From Palsa-883 sp963847615 (GTDB taxonomy: Bacteria; Pseudomonadota; Alphaproteobacteria; Acetobacterales; Acetobacteraceae), in contig CAWKAN010000026.1 of the NCBI GenBank assembly GCA_963847615.1, forward strand, positions 1 to 64,000: a stretch of DNA of 64,000 bases. Direction: 5' to 3'. The stretch's first letter is position 1, and each line of letters starts with the position of its first letter. This document shows positions 56,146 through 64,000 of the stretch, piece by piece. The position numbers and the translations under genes are program-made. The notes beneath the pieces are model-generated. The model saw nothing but the letters and a program-made list of their open reading frames with translations. It did not search any database and was not told the DNA's origin.

Positions 56146-56472
56146 TCAACTCTCGATCACGTCGCCGGTCGCCTTGGCGACGCGCACCTTGGTCTTGCGG
56201 GCATCGTCCAGCACACGGAACCCGACCTTGGTCGGCTTCTCGCTTTTCGGATCGATCAGCATCAGGTTCGACATGTGGATCGCCGCCTCTTCCTCGACGA
56301 TGCCGCCCGGCTGCGCCATGCCCTTCGGCTTGACGTGCTTGGTGGCGATCCGCACGCCCTGCACCAGCGCCCGGTCGGCGCGCGGGAACACCCGCAGCAC
56401 CTCGCCGCGCCGTCCCTTGTCGGCCCCCGAGATCACCACGACCGTGTCGCCCTTGCGGATGCGCGCGGCCAT
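56146..56472 (-). CDS. rplX: 50S ribosomal protein L24
   Basis: RIRKGDTVVVISGADKGRRG is the KOW motif; 108 residues with the usual HVKPKGMAQPGGI segment. The ATG shares one base with the rplN stop, giving tight coupling. Confidence 0.96.
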   Translation of the reverse strand: MAARIRKGDTVVVISGADKGRRGEVLRVFPRADRALVQGVRIATKHVKPKGMAQPGGIVEEEAAIHMSNLMLIDPKSEKPTKVGFRVLDDARKTKVRVAKATGDVIES

Positions 56473-56840
56473 CACAACACCTCCGGCGCGAGCGAAATGA
56501 TCTTCATGAACTTCTTGGCGCGCAGCTCGCGCACCACCGGGCCGAAGATGCGGGTGCCGATCGGCTCCATCTGCTTGGTGATCAGCACCGCCGCGTTGCG
56601 GTCGAAGCGGATCGCCGAGCCGTCGGCCCGGCGCACCGGATAGGAGGTGCGCACGATCACCGCCTGGTGCACGTCGCCCTTCTTCACCTTGCCGCGCGGG
56701 ATCGCCTCCTTGATCGAGACGACGATCACGTCGCCGACCGAGGCGGTCCGCCGCTTCGAGCCGCCCAGCACCTTGATGCACTGCACGCGGCGCGCGCCGG
56801 AGTTGTCGGCGACTTCCAGATTGGACTCGACCGAGATCAT
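56472..56840 (-). CDS. rplN: 50S ribosomal protein L14
   Basis: MISVESNLEVADNSGARRVQ and the end FGPVVRELRAKKFMKIISLA are diagnostic; 122 residues. It overlaps the end of rpsQ by 4 bases. Confidence 0.97.
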   Translation of the reverse strand: MISVESNLEVADNSGARRVQCIKVLGGSKRRTASVGDVIVVSIKEAIPRGKVKKGDVHQAVIVRTSYPVRRADGSAIRFDRNAAVLITKQMEPIGTRIFGPVVRELRAKKFMKIISLAPEVL

Positions 56841-57184
56841 GGCGCGGCTCCTTCAGCGGCGGCGCCCGCCCCCAAGGCGCCCATCGTCGGGGCGCCCATC
56901 GCCAAGGCGCCGGCCGCCGCCCGGCCGCCCGCCGAGCCACGCAGCGGCGCGCCATTGCGCTCGATCACCAGCCAGGTCTTGCGCTTGCTGATCGGGCGGC
57001 ATTCCTCGATGCGGACCAGGTCGCCGATCGCACACAAATTGGCTTCGTCATGCGCCGCGTATTTCTTCGAGCGGCGGATGAACTTCTTGTACAACGGATG
57101 CATGACGCGACGATCGACAAGCACCGTCACGGTCTTGTCCATCTTGTCGCTGGTCACACGACCGGTGAGTACGCGCTTCGGCAT
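56837..57184 (-). CDS. rpsQ: 30S ribosomal protein S17 with C-terminal extension
   Basis: The core MPKRVLTGRVTSDKMDKTVT to KRKTWLVIE is normal S17. It is followed by about 35 Ala/Gly/Met-rich residues not found in the usual 80-90 residue protein. The extension reads to the overlap with rplN, so it is probably real. Confidence 0.94.
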   Translation of the reverse strand: MPKRVLTGRVTSDKMDKTVTVLVDRRVMHPLYKKFIRRSKKYAAHDEANLCAIGDLVRIEECRPISKRKTWLVIERNGAPLRGSAGGRAAAGALAMGAPTMGALGAGAAAEGAAP

Positions 57185-57199
57185 GTCGCGCCTAGCTCC

Positions 57200-57421
57200 T
57201 TACTTGGCCACGACGGAGAGCTTCTTCTCCGTCAGAATTGTTTTCGCGCGCGCGATCTCGCGCCGCACCTCGCGCATCCGTCCGGCGCCTTCCTGCTGGC
57301 CGGTCGCGCGCTGGAACCGCAGATTGAACTGTTCCTTGCGCAGATCGAGCAGCAGCGTGCCGATCTCGTCCGGCGTCTTGGCGCGAACGTCGCTGGCTTT
57401 GTGCTGTGCCGCCCTGGCCAT
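57200..57421 (-). CDS. rpmC: 50S ribosomal protein L29
   Basis: The 73-residue helical protein has LLLDLRKEQFNLRFQRATGQ and VRREIARAKTILTEK, both diagnostic. ATG 57421 gives MARAAQHKASD; it follows rplP after a short gap. Confidence 0.95.
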   Translation of the reverse strand: MARAAQHKASDVRAKTPDEIGTLLLDLRKEQFNLRFQRATGQQEGAGRMREVRREIARAKTILTEKKLSVVAK

Positions 57422-57438
57422 CTCAGATGTCTCCCATC

Positions 57439-57855
57439 TCAGGCGTCTCCCATCCGGGCCACGAACTTGGTGCGGATCGGCAACTTCGCCGCGCCCAGGG
57501 TCAGCGCCGTGCGCGCCAGGTCGCTCGGCACGCCGTCGATCTCGAACATGATGCGCCCCGGCGCCACGCGGCACACCCAGAACTCGGGCGCGCCCTTGCC
57601 GGAGCCCATGCGCACCTCGGCCGGCTTGGTCGACACCGGCACATCCGGAAAGATCCTGATCCAGACGCGCCCGGTGCGCTTCATCGCGCGGGTGATGGCG
57701 CGCCGCGCCGATTCGATCTGGCGCGCGGTGATCCGCTCCGGCTCCAGCGCCTTCAGCCCATAGGTGCCGAAGTTCAGCGTGAACCCACCCTTGGCGTTGC
57801 CATGGATGCGGCCCTTGTGCGCCTTGCGGTAGGTGGTGCGCTTGGGTTGCAGCAT
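57439..57855 (-). CDS. rplP: 50S ribosomal protein L16
   Basis: MLQPKRTTYRKAHKGRIHG and GSGKGAPEFWV are diagnostic; 138 residues. It sits between rpsC and rpmC in the S10 operon. Confidence 0.97.
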   Translation of the reverse strand: MLQPKRTTYRKAHKGRIHGNAKGGFTLNFGTYGLKALEPERITARQIESARRAITRAMKRTGRVWIRIFPDVPVSTKPAEVRMGSGKGAPEFWVCRVAPGRIMFEIDGVPSDLARTALTLGAAKLPIRTKFVARMGDA

Positions 57856-57873
57856 TGTCTTCTACCGATCCAT

Positions 57874-58551
57874 CTAGCGTTGCGGCGCCTGCTCGGCGGC
57901 GCGGCGGTCCTGCGCCATCGGGTCCTGGGTCAGGATCTCGCCCTTGAACACCCAGACCTTCACACCGCAGGTGCCGTAGGTTGTCTTCGCCGTTGCGACG
58001 CCGTAATCGATATCCGCGCGCAGGGTGTGCAGCGGCACCCGGCCCTCGCGGTACCATTCCACCCGCGCAATCTCCGCGCCACCCAGCCGACCGCCGCAGT
58101 TGATGCGGATGCCCTGCGCGCCAAGCCGCATCGCCGACTGCACCGCGCGCTTCATCGCCCGGCGGAACGCCACCCGCCGCTCAAGCTGCTGGGCGATGTT
58201 CTCGGCGACCAGCTGCGCATCGATCTCCGGCTTGCGGATCTCGACGATGTTCAGCGACACGTCGGCCTTCGCCATCTTGCTGAGCTCGCGCTTCAGCACC
58301 TCGATGTCCTGGCCCTTCTTGCCGATCACCACGCCCGGGCGCGCCGCGTAGATCGTCACCCGCGGCTTCTTCGCCGGCCGCTCGATCACCACGCGCGACA
58401 CCCCGGCGCCGTGCAGCTTCTTGCGCAGGTGGCCGCGCAGCTTCAGGTCCTCGTGCAGCATGGCGGCGTAATCGGCGCCACCATACCAGCGGCTGTCCCA
58501 GGTGCGGTTGATGCCGAGCCGCAGCCCGATCGGATTGACCTTGTGACCCAT
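57874..58551 (-). CDS. rpsC: 30S ribosomal protein S3
   Basis: MGHKVNPIGLRLGINRTWDS and the KH-domain loop RPGVVIGKKGQDIEVLK identify S3; 225 residues. ATG 58551 is chosen over an upstream frame that enters rplV. Confidence 0.96.
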   Translation of the reverse strand: MGHKVNPIGLRLGINRTWDSRWYGGADYAAMLHEDLKLRGHLRKKLHGAGVSRVVIERPAKKPRVTIYAARPGVVIGKKGQDIEVLKRELSKMAKADVSLNIVEIRKPEIDAQLVAENIAQQLERRVAFRRAMKRAVQSAMRLGAQGIRINCGGRLGGAEIARVEWYREGRVPLHTLRADIDYGVATAKTTYGTCGVKVWVFKGEILTQDPMAQDRRAAEQAPQR

Positions 58552-58552
58552 C

Positions 58553-58951
58553 CTATGCGGCCTCCTGCCCGGCGGCATCTGCTGCCCGCTCGGCGACGAC
58601 GATCTTCAAATGGCTGAACCACTTCTCGATCCGCGCCGAACGACCGCGGCCGCGGGCATGGAAGCGGCGCATCACCACCGAGCGCCCAACCTCGGCGCGC
58701 GACACCACCAGCCGATCGACGTCGAGCTGGTGGTTGTTCTCGGCATTGGCGATCGCACTCTCCAGCGCCTTCTTCACCTCCTTGGCGATGCGCCGCTTGG
58801 AGAAGGTGAGCGTGGCGATCGCCTTGGCGGCGGGCTGGTTGCGGATCAGCCCGGCGACCAGGTTCAGCTTGCGCGGCGAGACCCGCATGTTGCTGACGAT
58901 CGCCTGCGCTTCGGTGTCCGCGAGCCGGCGGGGTTGATTGGACTTGCTCAT
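58553..58951 (-). CDS. rplV: 50S ribosomal protein L22
   Basis: MRVSPRKLNLVAGLIRNQPA and the tunnel-loop region MRRFHARGRGRSARI are diagnostic; 132 residues. It lies directly before rpsC. Confidence 0.96.
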   Translation of the reverse strand: MSKSNQPRRLADTEAQAIVSNMRVSPRKLNLVAGLIRNQPAAKAIATLTFSKRRIAKEVKKALESAIANAENNHQLDVDRLVVSRAEVGRSVVMRRFHARGRGRSARIEKWFSHLKIVVAERAADAAGQEAA

Positions 58952-58954
58952 GAT

Positions 58955-59233
58955 CTAGGCCCGCCTCGCCTTCTTGTCGGCGGAATGGCCGGTGAAGGTG
59001 CGGGTCGGCGAGAACTCGCCGAACTTGTGCCCGACCATGTTCTCGTTCACCAGCACCGGCAGGAACTTGCGGCCGTTGTAGACGCCGAAGGTCAGGCCGA
59101 CGAACTGCGGCAGGATGGTCGAGCGGCGCGACCAGATCTTGATGATCTCGTTGCGCCCCGACGCGCGCGAGGTCTCGGCCTTGCTCAGCAGATACCCGTC
59201 GACGAACGGGCCTTTCCACACGGAGCGGGTCAT
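58955..59233 (-). CDS. rpsS: 30S ribosomal protein S19
   Basis: MTRSVWKGPFVDGYLLSKAE and VGHKFGEFSPTRTFTGHS are diagnostic; 92 residues. It is followed by rplV after three bases. Confidence 0.97.
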   Translation of the reverse strand: MTRSVWKGPFVDGYLLSKAETSRASGRNEIIKIWSRRSTILPQFVGLTFGVYNGRKFLPVLVNENMVGHKFGEFSPTRTFTGHSADKKARRA

Positions 59234-59264
59234 CGTGCTTGCCCCCGATCACTTGCCATTTGCA

Positions 59265-60095
59265 TCACTTCCCCGTCTTCCGGCGCCGGATGATCAGGCT
59301 GTCGGTGCGCTTGTTGCCGCGCGTCTTGTAGCCCTTGGCCGGCTGGCCCCAGGGCGAGACCGGATGGCGCCCGCCGGAGCTCTTGCCCTCGCCGCCGCCG
59401 TGCGGATGGTCCACCGGGTTCATCACCACGCCGCGGTTGTGCGGCATCCGGCCCAGCCAGCGCGAGCGGCCCGCCTTGCCGATCTTCTGGTTCATGTTGT
59501 CCGGGTTGGACACCGCGCCGATCGAAGCCATGCACTCGGCCCGCACCAGGCGCAGCTCGCCGGACTTCAGCTTGATCTGCGCGTAGCCGGCGTCCTTGCC
59601 GACCAGCTGCGCATAGGTGCCCGCGGCACGCGCGATCTTGCCGCCGGCGCCGGCCTTCATCTCGATGTTGTGCACGATCGTGCCGACCGGGATCGTCGCC
59701 AGCGGCATCGCGTTGCCCGGCTTGATGTCGGCCCGCGCGCCGGCCACCACGGTGTCGCCCGCGCGCAGCCGCTGCGGCGCAAGAATATACGCCAGCTCGC
59801 CGTCCTGGTACTTGATCAGCGCGATGAACGCCGAGCGGTTCGGGTCGTATTCCAGCCGCTGCACCGCGGCCGGCACGTCGAACTTGCGCCGCTTGAAGTC
59901 CACCGTCCGATACGACTGCTTGTGCCCGCCGCCACGGAACCGGCTGGTGATGCGGCCGTGGTTGTTGCGCCCGCCGGTGCTGGACTTGCCGACGGTCAGG
60001 CCCTTGACCGGCTTGCCCTTCCACAGCTCGGTGCGGTCGATCAGCACCGTGCCACGCAGGCTGGCGGTAACCGGATTGAAATTCCTCATCGGCAT
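59265..60095 (-). CDS. rplB: 50S ribosomal protein L2
   Basis: GRNNHGRITSRFRGGGHKQ and the conserved MNPVDHPHGGGEG loop near the peptidyl-transferase centre identify L2; 276 residues. Confidence 0.97.
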   Translation of the reverse strand: MPMRNFNPVTASLRGTVLIDRTELWKGKPVKGLTVGKSSTGGRNNHGRITSRFRGGGHKQSYRTVDFKRRKFDVPAAVQRLEYDPNRSAFIALIKYQDGELAYILAPQRLRAGDTVVAGARADIKPGNAMPLATIPVGTIVHNIEMKAGAGGKIARAAGTYAQLVGKDAGYAQIKLKSGELRLVRAECMASIGAVSNPDNMNQKIGKAGRSRWLGRMPHNRGVVMNPVDHPHGGGEGKSSGGRHPVSPWGQPAKGYKTRGNKRTDSLIIRRRKTGK

Positions 60096-60114
60096 CGCTG
60101 TGGTTCCCCGCCGC

Positions 60115-60456
60115 TCACGCGAGCCCGGTGGTGAAGTCGATCGACTGGCCCGCGGCGAGCCGGACGAACGCCTTCTTCACATCCGACCGTACGCCCGGCC
60201 GGCCCTTGAACTTCTTGGTCTTGCCCTTCTGCACCAGCGTGTTCACGCCGAGCACCTTGACGCCGAACAACCCCTCGACCGCCGCCTTGATCTCCGGCTT
60301 CGAGGCGTCGATCGCCACGCGGAACACCACCTGGCCATGCTCCGACAGCCCGGTCGCCTTCTCGGTGATCAGCGGGTTGCGGATGATCTCGTACATCGCC
60401 TCGCGCGACAGCTGCTTGCGCCGCTTCGGCGCGCCGCTCGTCCGGGTCTCGCTCAT
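60115..60456 (-). CDS. rplW: 50S ribosomal protein L23
   Basis: YEIIRNPLITEKATGLSE and the KFKGRPGVRSDVKKAFVRL end identify L23; 113 residues including a basic N-terminal lead. It overlaps rplD by 4 bases. Confidence 0.95.
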   Translation of the reverse strand: MSETRTSGAPKRRKQLSREAMYEIIRNPLITEKATGLSEHGQVVFRVAIDASKPEIKAAVEGLFGVKVLGVNTLVQKGKTKKFKGRPGVRSDVKKAFVRLAAGQSIDFTTGLA

Positions 60457-61205
60457 GCCGCCACCTCATCACCCGAAGCCGCTGGTGCCGACGCCGCTGG
60501 TGCCGACGCCGCTGGTGCCGAGGCCGCTGGTGCCGATCCCCTGGGCGCCCGCGCCCCCTTGCCGCCGCCCCCGGCCAGCCGCGCCGTCAGCCCGGCAACC
60601 CCCGCGGTGGTGATCGCCAGCACGTCGTGGTTCAGGATGTCGTAGACATTCGCCCCAACGCTCGCCAGCACGTCCAGCCCGGGGATGTTGCGGCTGGCGC
60701 GCAGGAAGCCGGCGTCCACCGCGCCATCCACCACCAGCGCCGAGCGCCAGCCCAGCGCCTTCAGCCGCTTCGCCAGCTCGCCGGTCTTGCCCGCGCCGGC
60801 GGCGGCGGCGTCCAGCACCACCAGCTTGCCCTCCGCCTGCTTCTGCGACAGCGCCGAGACCAGGCCGAGCCAGCGCACCTTCTTCGGCAGGCTGTACTCG
60901 TGCGAGCGCACCACCGGCCCATGCACCACGCCGCCGGTGCGGAACTGCGGCGCCCGCAGGCTGCCCTGGCGCGCGTTGCCGGTGCCCTTCTGGCGATACG
61001 GCTTCTTCGTGGTGCCCTGCACTTCCGACAGGCCCTTGACCTTGTGGTTGCCGGAGCGCCGCTTGGCGAGCTGCCAGTGCACCACCCGCGCCATGATGTC
61101 GCGGCGCGGCGCGGCGGCAAAAATCTCGTCCGACAGCTCGGCGGCGGCCGCGTCGGGCGCGGGCTCGCCAGCCTTGGCATCGAGTGTGGTGATCGCGATC
61201 TTCAT
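60453..61205 (-). CDS. rplD: 50S ribosomal protein L4 with repeat-encoded tail
   Basis: KPYRQKGTGNARQGSLRAPQ and the C-terminal LASVGANVYDILNHDVLAIT are diagnostic. The usual end is followed by about 35 residues containing four Ala-Pro-Ala-Ala-Ser repeats, encoded by 15-bp DNA repeats at about 60477-60537. The total is 250 residues, against about 205. ATG 61205 gives MKIAITTL. Confidence 0.94.
   Translation of the reverse strand: MKIAITTLDAKAGEPAPDAAAAELSDEIFAAAPRRDIMARVVHWQLAKRRSGNHKVKGLSEVQGTTKKPYRQKGTGNARQGSLRAPQFRTGGVVHGPVVRSHEYSLPKKVRWLGLVSALSQKQAEGKLVVLDAAAAGAGKTGELAKRLKALGWRSALVVDGAVDAGFLRASRNIPGLDVLASVGANVYDILNHDVLAITTAGVAGLTARLAGGGGKGARAPRGSAPAASAPAASAPAASAPAASGDEVAA
60477..60537. 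repeat. 15-bp tandem repeat inside the 3' end of rplD
   Basis: Four copies of GCCGCTGGTGCCGAC encode the Ala-Pro-Ala-Ala-Ser tail of L4 on the minus strand. Confidence 0.85.
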
Positions 61206-61218
61206 CGTCCTGCCCCGT

Positions 61219-61902
61219 TCAGCCGACCAGCGCCGCGGGATAGGGCGCATCGGCCGGGGCCGCGCGCTTGATCGCGTCGCGCACCAGCACATAGCCGCCC
61301 TTGGCCCCCGGCACCGCGCCCTGGATCATCAACAGCCCGCGCTCCGCATCGACCGCCGCCACCGCCAGATTGAGCGTGGTGACGCGCTCGACCCCGAGAT
61401 GGCCGGCCATTTTCTTGTTCTTGAAGGTCTTGCCCGGGTCCTGCCGATTGCCGGTGGAGCCGTGGCTGCGATGGCTGACCGACACGCCGTGGCTGGCCTC
61501 CAGGCCGGAGAAGTTCCACCGCTTCATCGCCCCGGCGAAGCCCTTGCCCTTGGTGGTGCCGCAGACGTCGACCTTCTGGCCGACGACGAAATGCGCCGCC
61601 GACAGCGTCGCACCCGGCTCCAGCAGCGCATCCGGCGCCACGCGGAACTCCACCAGCTTCAGCTTCGGCTCGACCTTCGCCTTGGCGTAATGACCCTTGT
61701 TCGGCTTCGACACGTTCTTCACCTTGGCCTTGCCCCAGCCGAGCTGGACCGCGTCGTAGCCGTCCTTCGCCGCGGTGCGCGCGGCCACCACCTGCACCTG
61801 GTCGAGGTGCAGCACGGTCACCGGCACGTGCGTGCCGTCGTCGCGGAAGATCCGCGTCATGCCAAGCTTCCTGGCCAGCAATCCGGTGCGCATCTGTCCC
61901 AT
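61219..61902 (-). CDS. rplC: 50S ribosomal protein L3
   Basis: MRTGLLARKLGMTRIF, FAGAMKRWNF and GSTGNRQDPGKTFKNKKM are diagnostic. The start is ATG 61902 (AGGG five bases upstream, adding MGQ) or the more usual MRTG start at 61893. Length is about 227 residues. Confidence 0.96.
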   Translation of the reverse strand: MGQMRTGLLARKLGMTRIFRDDGTHVPVTVLHLDQVQVVAARTAAKDGYDAVQLGWGKAKVKNVSKPNKGHYAKAKVEPKLKLVEFRVAPDALLEPGATLSAAHFVVGQKVDVCGTTKGKGFAGAMKRWNFSGLEASHGVSVSHRSHGSTGNRQDPGKTFKNKKMAGHLGVERVTTLNLAVAAVDAERGLLMIQGAVPGAKGGYVLVRDAIKRAAPADAPYPAALVG

Positions 61903-61922
61903 TCCCGCCCTGGCTGCCCCGC

Positions 61923-62231
61923 CTAGATCTTGATCTCGACGTCGACGCCGGCCGCGAGGTCGAGCTTCATCAGCGCGTCCACGGTCTGCGGCGTCGGCTC
62001 GACGATGTCGAGCAGCCGGCGATGCGTGCGCATCTCGAACTGCTCGCGGCTTTTCTTGTCGACGTGCGGCGAACGGTTCACGGTGAACCGCTCGATATGC
62101 GTGGGCAGCGGGATCGGTCCGCGAACCCTGGCACCCGTGCGCTTGGCGGTGTTCACGATCTCCTTCGTGCTGTTGTCCAGCACGCGGTGGTCGTACGCCT
62201 TGAGGCGGATGCGGATGTTCTGGTTGTCCAT
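61923..62231 (-). CDS. rpsJ: 30S ribosomal protein S10
   Basis: First gene of the S10 operon. RIRLKAYDHRVLDNSTKEIV and PLPTHIERFTVNRSPHVDKK are diagnostic; 102 residues. NusB-S10 antitermination is known for the family. Confidence 0.97.
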   Translation of the reverse strand: MDNQNIRIRLKAYDHRVLDNSTKEIVNTAKRTGARVRGPIPLPTHIERFTVNRSPHVDKKSREQFEMRTHRRLLDIVEPTPQTVDALMKLDLAAGVDVEIKI

Positions 62232-62292
62232 CGTTCAGGTTTCCGCGGTGTCCCAGCAAGCTTCAGAAAAACGCACGTCCAGCAAATGACCA

Positions 62293-62321
62293 CCGGCGCC
62301 CTGCCGTTCGGCAGGCGCCGG
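62293..62321 (-). terminator. GC-rich hairpin between tuf and rpsJ
   Basis: CCGGCGCC-CTGCCG pairs with CGGCAGGCGCCGG around a 2-base loop with one bulge, 15 bases past the tuf stop. No T-run is present; it may be a partial terminator or processing site between the two transcription units. Confidence 0.4.
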
Positions 62322-62335
62322 CCGTGCGAGCGGCG

Positions 62336-63526
<1,191 letters not shown>

Positions 63527-63583
63527 CGTCGTTGTCTCCAAACTAAGTCCGGGGTCGCCGGACCTGGTCCCGGTTTGCGGGGT

Positions 63584-64000
63584 CTACCAGCGGTAATGGC
63601 TGAAGGCCTTGTTCGCCTCCGCCATCCGATGGGTGTCTTCGCGCTTCTTCACCGCCGAACCGCGGTTGTTCACCGCGTCCAGCAGTTCATTCGACAGCCG
63701 GTCTTCCATCGTGTGCTCGCCCCGCTTGCGCGCGGCGTCGATCAGCCAGCGGATCGCCAGCGCCTGGCGCCGCTCGATCCGCACCTCGACCGGCACCTGG
63801 TAGGTGGCGCCGCCGACCCGGCGCGAGCGCACCTCGACCGCCGGCTTCACGTTCTCCAGCGCCTCGTGGAACATGCGCATCGGATCGGCCTGCGCGCCGC
63901 CCCGGCGCTTCATGGTGTCCAGCGCGCCATAGACGATGGTCTCGGCGGTCGACTTCTTGCCGTCGTACATCAGCGCATTCATGAAGCGCGTCAGCACCAC
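63584..64000 (-). CDS. rpsG: 30S ribosomal protein S7 (5' end outside the window)
   Basis: The visible 138 residues, out of about 156, include RFMNALMYDGKKSTAETIVY, GGATYQVPVEVR and the HTMEDRLSNELLDA helix of S7. The first 18 or so codons are beyond the right edge. It is followed by tuf after 57 bases; fusA, which often lies between, is absent here. Confidence 0.95.
   Translation of the reverse strand: MVLTRFMNALMYDGKKSTAETIVYGALDTMKRRGGAQADPMRMFHEALENVKPAVEVRSRRVGGATYQVPVEVRIERRQALAIRWLIDAARKRGEHTMEDRLSNELLDAVNNRGSAVKKREDTHRMAEANKAFSHYRW

Overview
The window is two unrelated pieces of DNA joined near position 8216. Positions 1 to about 8215 have moderate GC, AT-rich intergenic gaps, many AGA/AGG arginine codons, few Shine-Dalgarno sites and TATA-like boxes close to start codons. 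This suggests an archaeon or another deep-branching lineage, but that is inference. The piece carries a dihydroxyacetone kinase pair (dhaK-dhaL without dhaM), a metallophosphoesterase, an APC-family amino acid permease, a nucleotidyltransferase-fold protein, a VOC protein followed by a mutarotase-like protein, and the 3' part of a uroporphyrinogen-decarboxylase-family gene cut at the junction.

From about 8222 to the end the DNA is very GC-rich and alphaproteobacterial in gene content and order (probably Acetobacteraceae or a relative, inferred). It opens on the first 20 codons of tatB, cut at the same junction, so the contig is most simply read as chimeric. Then follow a 1.4-kb modular repeat array, a hypothetical gene, chemoreceptor MCP1, a J-domain protein (with a truncated second copy), malic enzyme maeB (with a duplicated 5' end), and between the maeB copies a HepT toxin with a ParD-MNT fusion antitoxin.

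Positions 18.7-25.3 kb hold a surface-glycan style cluster: GT2 glycosyltransferase, asparagine synthase, GtrA-like flippase, two methyltransferases and a polytopic membrane protein. tRNA-Leu(GAG) and lipB follow. A LysR regulator faces a luciferase-like flavin oxidoreductase, then an NMT1/TauA-type ABC transporter behind a structured leader, and a creatinase-like M24 hydrolase lacking the usual metal ligands. Positions 32.5-40.2 kb carry acylphosphatase, ATP12 chaperone, AsmA protein, RluC-type pseudouridine synthase, rarA and a PstS-like binding protein.

Positions 40.3-46.8 kb hold two more chemoreceptors. MCP3 is interrupted by a complete IS3-family element with a 3-bp target duplication, and a MITE-like element sits in a nearby dehydrogenase remnant. 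From 46.95 kb to the right edge lies the S10-spc-alpha ribosomal super-operon on the minus strand: rpsG (partial), tuf, rpsJ, rplC-D-W-B, rpsS, rplV, rpsC, rplP, rpmC, rpsQ, rplN-X-E, rpsN, rpsH, rplF-R, rpsE, rpmD, rplO, secY, adk, rpsM, rpsK, rpoA, rplQ. Its gaps contain large palindromes and 15-bp tandem repeats. Several genes in the GC-rich part carry single-base frameshifts, mostly +1 at short homopolymers; they look like sequence errors more than decay, but this cannot be settled from the sequence alone.
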